From contig JBEVVR010000052.1 in the NCBI GenBank assembly GCA_040507035.1, positions 1-64,000 on the forward strand: DNA of 64,000 nucleotides, read 5' to 3'. Source of the stretch: Thiodiazotropha sp040507035 (GTDB taxonomy: Bacteria; Pseudomonadota; Gammaproteobacteria; Chromatiales; Chromatiaceae). The notes beneath the pieces are model-generated. The model worked only from the letters and a program-made list of their open reading frames with translations, made no database searches and was not told the origin of the DNA. This document shows, piece by piece, positions 9,442 to 17,755 of the stretch. The position numbers and the translations under genes were made by a program. Each line of letters starts with the position of its first letter. Within the stretch, counting starts at the first letter, position 1.

Positions 9442-10557
9442 ATGAACGATAACGCCAATTCACCCCCGTTCCAGGAAGGCTTTCTGGTCAGCCTGATAGT
9501 TCTCGCCATCGCCGGGCTTATCTGGTTGTTTCTGCCATTCCTGCCGGCACTCTTCTTTTCCCTCATTGTTGCTACGGCTACATACCAACTGTTTCTCAAA
9601 CTTCAGCACCGTTGGAAGCTGAGCGATACCACCGCCGCCAGCCTGATGAGTGTCTTGATATTCTTTACCGTGATAGCCCCTATCACCTATCTGCTGATCG
9701 AGATTTCACTGCGCGCCAGCGAACTCTACGGATCGGTGCAGGGCTGGGTCGATGCCCAGGATTCAGAGAGTCTGAAAAAGATCTATAGCGATACAACCAA
9801 GATACTGCCCTTCGATATCGGCGATCAGAGTGCCCTCCTGGCACAGCTGGACGCCAATCTCAACAAATTGATCTCGGTGGCAAAAAACACGGTAGTTTTT
9901 CTGCTACGAAGCGTCCTCAGCAATACCGCGGGATTCCTTACCTTTGTCTTTCTCTCGGTCTTTGCACTCTTTTTCTTCTATCGCGACGGCGATGATGTGG
10001 CTCGCTACCTGAAGGTGCTTTCGCCGCTACCGAACCGCTATGACGAGATGTTAATGGTGCGCTTCAGCAGTCTGGCAACAGTATTGACCATCAGCGTGGT
10101 TGTGGTGGCCATATTGCAAGGCTTGAGTTTCGGTATTCTGATGAGCTTCATGGGGCTGCCGGCGCTGTTTCTCGGCATCGGCATCGCTGTCACCTCCTTT
10201 ATCCCGGTGGTGGGATCGGCATTGATCTGGATACCTGTGGCCATCTACCTCTATCTTCAGGGCGAGGTCTGGCAGGCAGTCCTGGTTGCTGTCTGGGGGG
10301 CGGTGGTGATGGGGTTTGTCATCGACAATATCCTGCGTCCGGTGATGATTCAAAAGATCTCCAAGGGCCTGCCCGATGGTGGTAACCTCGGCGCCCTCGA
10401 TCATACCCTGCTCACCGTACTCTCCACCCTGGCCGGACTGATCCAGTTCGGCATCATCGGCATGCTGTTCGGCCCGGTGATCGCGGCCATGGCGATTGCG
10501 ATTTTCGATGTCTACGAGCAGATTCACGGGGACCGGCTCGATCGGGAGAACTCTTAG
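9442..10557 (+). CDS. AI-2E family transporter (PerM/TqsA-like membrane protein)
   Basis: A 371-residue membrane protein with paired N-terminal helices, a soluble central region (about 90-160) and a C-terminal bundle, as in the AI-2E exporter superfamily (also called UPF0118). Typical segments are VFLSVFALFFFYRDGDD, GLPALFLGIGIAVTSFIPVVG and FVIDNILRPVMI. Members export autoinducer-2, Na+ or other small molecules; the substrate here cannot be inferred. An in-frame TTG exists at 9427, but the ATG at 9442 gives a normal N-terminus (MNDNANSPPFQEG). Its 5' region faces the dctP gene divergently. Confidence 0.9.
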   Translation: MNDNANSPPFQEGFLVSLIVLAIAGLIWLFLPFLPALFFSLIVATATYQLFLKLQHRWKLSDTTAASLMSVLIFFTVIAPITYLLIEISLRASELYGSVQGWVDAQDSESLKKIYSDTTKILPFDIGDQSALLAQLDANLNKLISVAKNTVVFLLRSVLSNTAGFLTFVFLSVFALFFFYRDGDDVARYLKVLSPLPNRYDEMLMVRFSSLATVLTISVVVVAILQGLSFGILMSFMGLPALFLGIGIAVTSFIPVVGSALIWIPVAIYLYLQGEVWQAVLVAVWGAVVMGFVIDNILRPVMIQKISKGLPDGGNLGALDHTLLTVLSTLAGLIQFGIIGMLFGPVIAAMAIAIFDVYEQIHGDRLDRENS

Positions 10558-10681
10558 AGCAGCTGCAGGCCCTAGTCGTGGAATTCAGCAAAGCTTGTGA
10601 AGCCACTTCCTTAAATGCACTATATAAAATCGGCTGCCCGCCGCTATAGTTAAAGAATACCAATCGACCAGGAGTATCCTA

Positions 10682-10885
10682 ATGGACGTTTCCGGCGCCA
10701 GCTCACCCTCTGCCAGCATGCTCGCCAATATGGCAACCAGAACCGAGATCAGTATCGCTGCACAAAAGAAAGAGATGGAGGTCGAAAAACAGATCGCACA
10801 ACAGCTCGTCGCCACCATTGAGGAGAGCGCGCCTAAAGCGAATGACGGCGGCGCGGTAGGTACCAACATCGACGTTATGGTCTAA
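10682..10885 (+). CDS. YjfB-like putative motility protein
   Basis: A 67-residue acidic, helix-forming protein with the pattern of the YjfB_motility family: an N-terminal MDVSG...S.LANMATRTEISIAAQKK helix, a Glu/Gln-rich middle, and the conserved tail GTNIDVMV. Proteins of this family are encoded near flagellar genes in many bacteria; the function is not established. A good ribosome-binding site (CAGGAG, 7 bases before the ATG) supports it as real. No flagellar gene is in this window, and no sigma-28 promoter could be identified convincingly upstream. Confidence 0.75.
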   Translation: MDVSGASSPSASMLANMATRTEISIAAQKKEMEVEKQIAQQLVATIEESAPKANDGGAVGTNIDVMV

Positions 10886-11009
10886 GGGATAGCCGTACCC
10901 AATCAGACCTAAAACGGCCTATTTTCCATAATTCAAAATACTCCCTGCGCGGTGTGGGTTTTTCCCAGTGCACTGTTCCAGGAACAGATGTTGGGTGTAT
11001 TCTAGCTGG

Positions 11010-11759
11010 ATGCAACTCGACAAAGCCCCAATCCCTCTGATCGCCAGCTATACCGACTTTGGCTCAAGCGGCCCCTACCAGGGTCAGATGCATGCCGTCA
11101 TAGCCACACAAGCGCCAAGGGTACCTCGGGTTAAATTGATGGCGGATGCGCCCATGTTCGATCCGCAGTCGGCAGGTATTCTACTCAGTTGCCTGTGTAA
11201 CAATCTGCCAGCCCAAACGCTGGTGCTGGCGGTGGTGGATCCGGGTGTGGGGGGAGACCGGCGACCGATAATGATTAGCAGTGATAAGCATTGCTTTGTC
11301 GGTCCCGACAACGGCCTGTTCGTCCCTGAGGTTCACCATTCAGGTCACTGTGAAATAGAAGTCATCGATTGGCGGCCCCCGCATCTCTCCAACAGTTTCC
11401 ACGGGCGCGATCTATTTGCCCCCGTAGCTGCCGGACTGGCAACCGGCAAAGAGATATCAGGAATACCCATTAAGCCCAACGACCTGGTTGGATATGACTC
11501 ACCCATCGATAAAAATCGGATCATCTATCAGGACAACTATGGCAATGCGATGACGGGTATCGATGCTGGGACTGTCGGTGACGACAACATATTAACCGTC
11601 AATGGTACAGCCCTGCACCATGCACGCACATTCTCCGAGGTTCCAGCAGGTCAGCCGTTCTGGTACCGCAACTCAATAGGCTTGGTGGAATTCGCAGTCA
11701 ACCGGGGTAACGCCTCGCGCTTACTCAACCTTGAACCGGGCATGCCTGTGCGGTTATAG
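11010..11759 (+). CDS. SAM hydroxide adenosyltransferase (DUF62 / chlorinase-like family)
   Basis: A 249-residue protein of the SAM-dependent chlorinase/fluorinase-like family. Most members without the halide-binding insertion hydrolyse S-adenosylmethionine to adenosine and L-methionine. Visible signatures: PLIASYTDFGSSGPYQGQM at the N-terminus, AVVDPGVGGDRRPIMI (the Asp and Arg of the family's Asp-Arg-His triad), FVGPDNGLF, FHGRDLFAPVAAGLA (the His) and IYQDNYGNAMTGI. The frame can start at a GTG (10968), but the family begins a few residues before the 'TDFG' strand, which fits the ATG at 11010. Converges with the gene at 11771. Confidence 0.88.
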   Translation: MQLDKAPIPLIASYTDFGSSGPYQGQMHAVIATQAPRVPRVKLMADAPMFDPQSAGILLSCLCNNLPAQTLVLAVVDPGVGGDRRPIMISSDKHCFVGPDNGLFVPEVHHSGHCEIEVIDWRPPHLSNSFHGRDLFAPVAAGLATGKEISGIPIKPNDLVGYDSPIDKNRIIYQDNYGNAMTGIDAGTVGDDNILTVNGTALHHARTFSEVPAGQPFWYRNSIGLVEFAVNRGNASRLLNLEPGMPVRL

Positions 11760-11770
11760 ATTCCACAATT

Positions 11771-12817
11771 TCATTCTGAGCCCAAACAGAATGGGTGGAG
11801 CAAGTTTCTGGAATATTTTCCATACTTGGCACGCGCACGCAGACATGCATTCTTTTCATAGGGACAAACAAAGTCTCGTTTAACATCACGAATGCGTTTA
11901 TCCACCTTTGCCTCGATAACTGGGTCTGCATAACTGTTGCAGTTATTCCCCTCATCCCAGCCGCCGTCGACAAACTCACCGATATCGAACTTCCGGTTAA
12001 ATTCCCAGGCCTTTACCAACTCACCAGCCTTTAATGAATCGATAAGCTGTATTTCACAGTTGACATAGGGCCTCTCAAAAAGATTTCCAAATACACCCAA
12101 CAAGGGATCGTCCTGCTTCATCAACACCCGATTCCAAAAGCGCATACCATTAAAGTTTGCCACCAGGTCAGCATAGGAGAAGATACCGGTGGTGCTATAA
12201 CCGAACAGTCCTGACTCTTTCTCTCGGCCCCAGGCAAGGGCATCGTGAAGACTCTTGTCATCAAACTCAGTCATCTCATAATAGTGCCAGCCTTCAGCAA
12301 AAAAGTGACCGAGTTTATCGACTCCGATAAGAACCCCTTGCACATACACCAGGTCACTCAGCTCCTTCAGCTTCAGGGAGATTCCCTCGATATAGTCGAT
12401 ATCTCGATAGATCGAGTCATTCAGTTGCAGGGAGTAGCTGTTGCCGGCAAGCAGGCTGCGCAACTGTTTATCGAGTTGATACCCCTTGAGCCCCCAGGTC
12501 GCTGTGTTCGAATCGAAGATTGCCTTTCTCAGTTCTCTGTAAAGCTCCTGTTCATCACAATACTCCCCTTCACTGTAGAGCTCGAGGTCGCCCACTCGCT
12601 GAATGGTTGTGCGTTTGCGATTCGCTTCCGCGATACCATGCTTGATTCGATCGTTGAATATTTGATTGATGGCCGCACGACTGTTTTCCAGCTCCACCGA
12701 CCGCGTCGTCACACTATCGACTTCCGCTGCAAAAACCATTGATGTTGCAACTAACAACAAAACAACAAACAAAAACAAGCGGTGCACACTGGTTAGGTCC
12801 AATAGTAAAAACATCAA
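11771..12817 (-). CDS. Secreted protein of unknown function
   Basis: A 348-residue protein with a clear signal peptide (hydrophobic core LFLFVVLLLVATSMVFA, likely cleavage after FAA). The mature part is charged, with tryptophan- and tyrosine-rich segments: GVDKLGHFFAEGWHYYEM, YSTTGIFSYADLVANFNGMRFW, and a C-terminal stretch with several cysteines (NNCNSY, DFVCPYEKNACLRAR, LHPFCLG) that may form disulfides in the periplasm. The DKLGHF motif resembles one in small YfiM-like envelope proteins, but I do not recognise the family as a whole. It converges with the SAM hydrolase (11-base gap) and has its own upstream region of about 215 bases shared with the divergent gene at 13033. Confidence 0.7.
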   Translation of the reverse strand: MMFLLLDLTSVHRLFLFVVLLLVATSMVFAAEVDSVTTRSVELENSRAAINQIFNDRIKHGIAEANRKRTTIQRVGDLELYSEGEYCDEQELYRELRKAIFDSNTATWGLKGYQLDKQLRSLLAGNSYSLQLNDSIYRDIDYIEGISLKLKELSDLVYVQGVLIGVDKLGHFFAEGWHYYEMTEFDDKSLHDALAWGREKESGLFGYSTTGIFSYADLVANFNGMRFWNRVLMKQDDPLLGVFGNLFERPYVNCEIQLIDSLKAGELVKAWEFNRKFDIGEFVDGGWDEGNNCNSYADPVIEAKVDKRIRDVKRDFVCPYEKNACLRARAKYGKYSRNLLHPFCLGSE

Positions 12818-13032
12818 TTATCCAAAAAGCTAAAGGCTTAAATAGAGACAGACTCGATGCGGAACCATCGCGGTTCGAGTATACGACAAGCACAATTTCG
12901 ATTTCATGATGGGAATTAATTTCCTTGATAATCAGATTAAATCAATACCCAAAAATTGCATTATGGGTCCATTAGAGCTATTAATGACTATCTACCCGTC
13001 CACCGCAAACATCCATATTAGAGGACACATCA

Positions 13033-13845
13033 GTGGCTAGTGAACTCGTACTGCAAATAGCGTCGGCGCCAGGCATCCAACTGAGAGTGGTGAAGCGACT
13101 AAAACAACTGGGCCTTGTCTGCACACAGAGAACGCTCAAAGACACACCCTTCGTCGACACCCGTTACCTGGTGCTAGAACTGGACGGTCCGGAATTACCG
13201 AAACAACAGATCGTCGACCAGCTCAGAGGCGTGCATGGGATTCTATCGATCGACAAGCTGTTACAGCAGAGCACTACTGCTACCGAAGAGGGTGAAGTCA
13301 CGAAAACGCCGGAGCAGTTGGAGATTACTCCCGAAGAGGGGGATACCGAGATACGCGACCGTATGCTTGTCTTCTCCCTGCTGAGTCGTTACCCAAACCT
13401 GGGCGGGCGGCTGCACGAGATCCTCAGCACCATACCCAAGGATGATCGCCTCATCAGGGCCAGGGAGCTCGGCCACAGCTTTGGTCTTCACCTGTTCAAA
13501 CAGCAGAAACTCGCATCCCCCATCTATAATCTGGACGATGCCCTCTCCCTCCTGATTCAACCGGCAGTCTCGCCCATGGCGGAGATCCATCTGCAGAAGA
13601 GTGTGTTAGCCGTCACTTCGTCGAGAATCAATGTAAGACGAAAAAAACCCCAGGAGCACGCCTGCCAATTCCTCCTTGGTGCCCTCAAGAGTCTGCTCAA
13701 TTCCGCATTACCGGAAGGAAAACTGCATATTCAAAAGCTCTGCTGCGCGGCTGATGGCGCTGCTGACTGCAAGTTTCAGTTTCACTATCAGGTTGAAGAC
13801 CTGAAGAACGACGCAACATCCCCAATTAAAGAGCGTATGACGTAA
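13033..13845 (+). CDS. Hypothetical protein with ACT-like and V4R-like regions
   Basis: A 270-residue soluble protein beginning with GTG behind an AGAGGA ribosome-binding site. Residues 1-80 (ELVLQIASAPGIQLRVVKRL, then a beta strand and helix) look like an ACT-type ligand-binding fold. The C-terminal part (about 210-255) has the pattern of V4R (4-vinyl-reductase) domains: CQFLLGALKSLLNSALP, then KLCCAADGAADCKFQF, with the spaced cysteines common in that domain. V4R proteins bind small hydrophobic or tetrapyrrole-like ligands or regulate transcription. No catalytic motif is seen. It converges with the TssB-TssC gene (35-base gap), so nothing shows that it belongs to that system. Annotation is tentative. 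Confidence 0.6.
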   Translation: MASELVLQIASAPGIQLRVVKRLKQLGLVCTQRTLKDTPFVDTRYLVLELDGPELPKQQIVDQLRGVHGILSIDKLLQQSTTATEEGEVTKTPEQLEITPEEGDTEIRDRMLVFSLLSRYPNLGGRLHEILSTIPKDDRLIRARELGHSFGLHLFKQQKLASPIYNLDDALSLLIQPAVSPMAEIHLQKSVLAVTSSRINVRRKKPQEHACQFLLGALKSLLNSALPEGKLHIQKLCCAADGAADCKFQFHYQVEDLKNDATSPIKERMT

Positions 13846-13880
13846 ATTCTAGATTGGGTGTTTTCTCAAAGGATTGCCGA

Positions 13881-16667
13881 CTAGGCGATATTTGGCGTGG
13901 GCAGCTTGATCTCTAGCCGGAGCGACACCGTCAGGCCTTCCAGTTGATAGTGTGGTTGTATGTATAACTTTGCATTGACGTAACCATCATGCATCTCTGC
14001 TTCGTCCATTACGACTTCTGCGGCAACCAAAGGATGCGAGGCTCTATATACCTCGGATGAATTCTCGGGGTCGCCATCCACATACTGATGTATCCATTTG
14101 TTTAACCACTGCCGCATATCCTCAGTCTCCCTGAACATCCCGATCTTATCGCGCACGATACATTTCAGATACTGGGCGAATCGGCTATAAGCGAAGACAT
14201 AGGGAAGACGGGCCGCCAGATTGGCGTTTGCAGTTGCATCCGGGTCATCGAACTCGGGCGGATGCTGCAGTGATTGCGCACCGATGAACACGGCAATGTC
14301 GCTATTTTTTCTATGCTCCAATGGCATGAAACCATTTCTCGCAAGTTCCGCTTCACGGCGGTCACTGATGGCGATCTCGGTGGGACAACTCATATCGACA
14401 CCACCATCATCCGTCGGGAATGTATGCACCGGGAGGCCCTCAACCGCACCGCCCGACTCCATACCCCGGATTCTTGCGCACCAACCGTAGGTTTTGAAGG
14501 CACGGTTGATATTCACAGCCATCAGGTAGGCCGAGTTGGACCAGGTATATTGGTTATGCTCATTGCTTCCCGTCTCCTCCTCGAAATCGAACTCTTCCAC
14601 CGCTTGGGTCTTGGCACCATAGGGTAGGCGTGACAGGAAACGTGGCACGGTCAGACCGATATATTTGGCATCGTCAGAATCTCGCAACGAGTGCCAAGCA
14701 GCATACTCAGGGGAGTGGAATATTCCGGACAGTTCCCGAGGATTCCCCAGTTCCTGCCAGGACTCCATCTGCATGACCGAGGGACTGGCGGCCGCTATGA
14801 AGGGGGTATGGGATGCAGCACAAATCCTAGCCATCGCGCTGAGTAGCTCCACATCACGTCTGTTATGGTCAAAATAGTAGTCGCCAACCAGGCACCCATA
14901 GGGTTCGCCGCCAAATTGCTCATACTCCTCTTGATAAATTATTTTAAAGATCGGACTCTCATCCCATTCAGCGCCTTGATATTTTGCAAGTGCTTCGTAC
15001 AGCTCCTTTTTATAGATATTCAATACCTTTATCTTGAGTGTCTCATCGGTTTCGGTATTGTTAACCAGATGATAGAGACCGCGCCAAGTACCTTCAAGTT
15101 GCTGAAAATCACTGTGATGCAGTATCTCACCAAGCTGTTTCGAAAACTGCCGGTCCATCTCCACAATCATCTCGCGGATCGTGACAATAACATCGTTAGA
15201 GACTTTTACCGACGAAGCGAGCTTTTGTTTCGCGAGGGTGACTACCGCCAGATCCATATCAACACCACCTTGATTGGATTTCTGAAGAAGCTTTTCATAC
15301 TCAATCTCCCCTGAGTTTTCTCGCTCTGCCAGATCCTCTAACAAGACAGGGTTATTCAACGCCTGGTAGATTTGGTCTAGTGCTGCCGGATTTCCGTCTA
15401 TATAGGTGATCAGCTCAATGAGTTGGGTGCGCTCCCACAACTGCTGATCCAGGATACCCACTCTCCTTACAATAGCAGCCGGGGAGAAGTCATCCATACT
15501 TTCGAAGGTCAGGTCCACACTAATATCACCTTCGCCAGCCAATCTGTTGGGAACCTGACACACAACCCTTGGCATAAAGGCCTTTAGGCGCTGATTGAAA
15601 TTGTATCTATCGATCTCGATGAATCTACGTTCTGATACAGGGGGAAGAGCCTCAGCCGATTGACCTGAAAGGTCTGCCAAGACGCCCATGACAAAAGGAA
15701 GCTGAACTTTCTTTTCTGCTCCATAGAGTTCGACATCATACTCAATCTGCACCCTTAGCGACTTGCTCTTATCAAAATGTTGCTGTGAGGATGCATAGTT
15801 TGCATCGGCAAGACTGAAAGCCGAGCCATCAAGCAATCGCAGTACCAGCTCGGTTGCAGGTAGTTCACTCTCCACATGCTCGTTGCCACTCAGGGTCAAT
15901 ACACGCAGTGCCTTACCCTCTAGATCTTCAAGCTGAATCCAGAGTGGGCGAGTACCGGGTATCTCGATCTCATGCCCATTCTCAATCCGCCTGATCGGAC
16001 TCACAATCAATCCCTGCGGCGTGAGGCCCACCTGAATTCGTCTTCGAGACAGCCGGCGTGTTGCAAAATCGAACTCCCCTGTCTCGATGAAGTGCTGGGG
16101 TTCTTCACCGAGAATGCTGGCGTCTCCCAGTATGAGGTGGGCACCGACCCAAACCTTGGTGGCAATCTCACTTTCCAGCGCATAAGGGGGTAGATTTGAT
16201 ATGGCCCTGACGGCCCAACGAGCCACACCCTTTGCATTATCGCTCTGCTGCATCTCTTCCAAGACGGTTGTCCAACTCACATCGATGGCTGGGTCATGTC
16301 GGTCACGCAGCAAGCGCCAGGTAAGCTCTTCTTCCAAGCGTACCTTTGGTGACAACCAATCAGCCTGGTGCAAATGGACCTGGTACCAAACACGATCGAG
16401 TAGTCCCTTTTCAGCGGCGAGCTGTTGACGAAGAAAGTCGCGAACCTCGGCACGGTAACAGAAACCCGCCACCGATCGGGCCTCGACCAAATCACTCAGC
16501 CAGAGATCTGATTCGGTACCGGTACCACAATTCTTCAACAGCCTCAATCTGGCACTGCGCAAAACCGCTGGAGATACTCGCACCGGGAGACTACTGAGAA
16601 CTGCAAGCCGTGCCGCATCAGGAAACTGAACTTTGAGTGTCGAATAGAGTTCGGTGGGATCTTGCAT
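13881..16667 (-). CDS. Conflict-system N-terminal domain fused to type VI sheath proteins TssB and TssC
   Basis: A 928-residue protein in one uninterrupted frame. Residues 1-~295 match the N-terminal region of proteins encoded with MoxR ATPases and SAV_2336-like proteins, where it is normally joined to a formylglycine-generating-enzyme-like (SUMF1) domain: VLRSARLRLLKN, TESDLWLSDLVEARS, RLEEELTWRLL, GVARWAVRAISNLP. Residues ~303-440 are a full TssB/VipA (VQIEYDVELYGAEKK, LPFVMGVLADLSGQ, FIEIDRYNF, FESMDDFSP). Residues ~470-928 are a full TssC/VipB (LEGTWRGLYHLV, YEQFGGEPYGCLVGDY, FIAAASPSVM, YIGLTVPRFLSRLPYG, CARIRGMESGGAVEGLP, CPTEIAISDRREAELA, LPYVFAYSRFAQYLKC). TssB and TssC are normally separate 160- and 490-residue proteins that build the contractile sheath. 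Last gene of the TIR-ATPase-vWA operon, 6 bases after the vWA gene; no ClpV, Hcp, VgrG or baseplate gene nearby. Confidence 0.93.
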   Translation of the reverse strand: MQDPTELYSTLKVQFPDAARLAVLSSLPVRVSPAVLRSARLRLLKNCGTGTESDLWLSDLVEARSVAGFCYRAEVRDFLRQQLAAEKGLLDRVWYQVHLHQADWLSPKVRLEEELTWRLLRDRHDPAIDVSWTTVLEEMQQSDNAKGVARWAVRAISNLPPYALESEIATKVWVGAHLILGDASILGEEPQHFIETGEFDFATRRLSRRRIQVGLTPQGLIVSPIRRIENGHEIEIPGTRPLWIQLEDLEGKALRVLTLSGNEHVESELPATELVLRLLDGSAFSLADANYASSQQHFDKSKSLRVQIEYDVELYGAEKKVQLPFVMGVLADLSGQSAEALPPVSERRFIEIDRYNFNQRLKAFMPRVVCQVPNRLAGEGDISVDLTFESMDDFSPAAIVRRVGILDQQLWERTQLIELITYIDGNPAALDQIYQALNNPVLLEDLAERENSGEIEYEKLLQKSNQGGVDMDLAVVTLAKQKLASSVKVSNDVIVTIREMIVEMDRQFSKQLGEILHHSDFQQLEGTWRGLYHLVNNTETDETLKIKVLNIYKKELYEALAKYQGAEWDESPIFKIIYQEEYEQFGGEPYGCLVGDYYFDHNRRDVELLSAMARICAASHTPFIAAASPSVMQMESWQELGNPRELSGIFHSPEYAAWHSLRDSDDAKYIGLTVPRFLSRLPYGAKTQAVEEFDFEEETGSNEHNQYTWSNSAYLMAVNINRAFKTYGWCARIRGMESGGAVEGLPVHTFPTDDGGVDMSCPTEIAISDRREAELARNGFMPLEHRKNSDIAVFIGAQSLQHPPEFDDPDATANANLAARLPYVFAYSRFAQYLKCIVRDKIGMFRETEDMRQWLNKWIHQYVDGDPENSSEVYRASHPLVAAEVVMDEAEMHDGYVNAKLYIQPHYQLEGLTVSLRLEIKLPTPNIA

Positions 16668-16673
16668 GACTTT

Positions 16674-17720
16674 CTAGTGTTGCCCCTTACCCGAGCGTCT
16701 TGTGTGGCGAAGTGACTGCACTCCGGTTGTTGTATCCCATGTCAAGGCTGTATCGAAACGCGAACATAGCGATGGCCAGCGCTTGTCAGCATAGGGATTG
16801 AGCAGCACAGTACTTACTCCTCGCCTATCAGCTTCCTCTAGAAAACTCATCCAAACGCTCTGTGACAGACCATCGACAGACTGGCTGTTGCCTATACCCA
16901 AGTCGCTGACGATAACAATCGCTGAATCTCTGCTTGGCCAATGTAACGGCTGCCACCTCACCTGACCTCGGGACCGGACTCCTTTCAAGGGGTCAGCAAT
17001 GAAATCCGCAATCCTTATCCGATCCTCACCCAACAAGCGAACGACAGTACGCGCCAATTGCTGTTTATCCCTGGAGAATGGCAACATGGTGGGACCCGAT
17101 TCAAACAACCAGAGCATGGAGTGCGGAAGCGCGGTTGCGAGTGACTCGGGCATCCTGTAGATGGGTCTGCCGCTGGCGATAAGTTTCACCGCCGCCCGCA
17201 GATCAGGTCTGCCACTGGGCATCGGCAGGGTTGACATTTCACGCATCACGGCCCTTACCCGATGGACCGGGAACAGATCATCCACTGGCGGTGATGCGGT
17301 ACGAGCCTCGGCATCAACACCTCTCTCTGTTTGTCCCTGAGGTGCGGCATCCCTATGCTCCACCTCCAAATCCGCCTTCTCATATATCTGTGTTAACACT
17401 GAATCGATCGCAACCAATTGATCCCCGCTATCCTGACGCTTAGGCCTAGGCGACCCGGTTGAAGAAACCTGGGGTTGTCGCATGGGAGGAGCAGACTTAT
17501 CGCTATCGGAGACATCTCGAACCACGTCGGCTTTGCTAGTCGGCATTGCCTGCTGGGCAGCCCTTTGAGGACGCTTGATATACCGCGCGGCAACCGCTTC
17601 ACTCGCTCTCCCGGATGAAAACAGCCTGGCCAGAGCCTCTATCAATTGAGGATCAACATCACCTTCAGGATGAAGATAAGCGGTGGCACGTACTAGCGCT
17701 ACAAACTCACTAAAATCCAT
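16674..17720 (-). CDS. Degenerate vWA (SAV_2336-like) component of the TIR/MoxR/TssBC operon
   Basis: A 348-residue protein. Residues 1-50 form a small helical domain (FVALVRATAYLHPEGDVDPQ). A low-complexity, probably disordered linker follows (about 50-150, rich in Ser, Pro, Gln and charged residues). The C-terminal ~190 residues look like the alpha/beta domain of SAV_2336-type proteins that accompany MoxR ATPases: MLWLFESGPTMLPF sits where vWA domains have the metal-binding DxSxS motif (here lost), FIADPLKGVRSRGQVRWQPL follows, and SAIVIVSDLGIGN is the next core strand with its Asp. Probably a non-metal-binding vWA that bridges the ATPase and its client. Lies between the ATPase (35-base gap) and the TssB-TssC fusion (6-base gap), clearly in the same operon. 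Assignment to vWA rests on pattern and context, not a search. Confidence 0.72.
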   Translation of the reverse strand: MDFSEFVALVRATAYLHPEGDVDPQLIEALARLFSSGRASEAVAARYIKRPQRAAQQAMPTSKADVVRDVSDSDKSAPPMRQPQVSSTGSPRPKRQDSGDQLVAIDSVLTQIYEKADLEVEHRDAAPQGQTERGVDAEARTASPPVDDLFPVHRVRAVMREMSTLPMPSGRPDLRAAVKLIASGRPIYRMPESLATALPHSMLWLFESGPTMLPFSRDKQQLARTVVRLLGEDRIRIADFIADPLKGVRSRGQVRWQPLHWPSRDSAIVIVSDLGIGNSQSVDGLSQSVWMSFLEEADRRGVSTVLLNPYADKRWPSLCSRFDTALTWDTTTGVQSLRHTRRSGKGQH

Positions 17721-17755
17721 AACATCTCAACCCGGTCTTTTCAAACCCAGCCAGC

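Noticed and set aside
13881..16667. A normal type VI secretion gene cluster
   Set aside because: Only TssB and TssC modules are present, fused, and inside a TIR/MoxR/vWA operon; no other type VI gene lies in the window.
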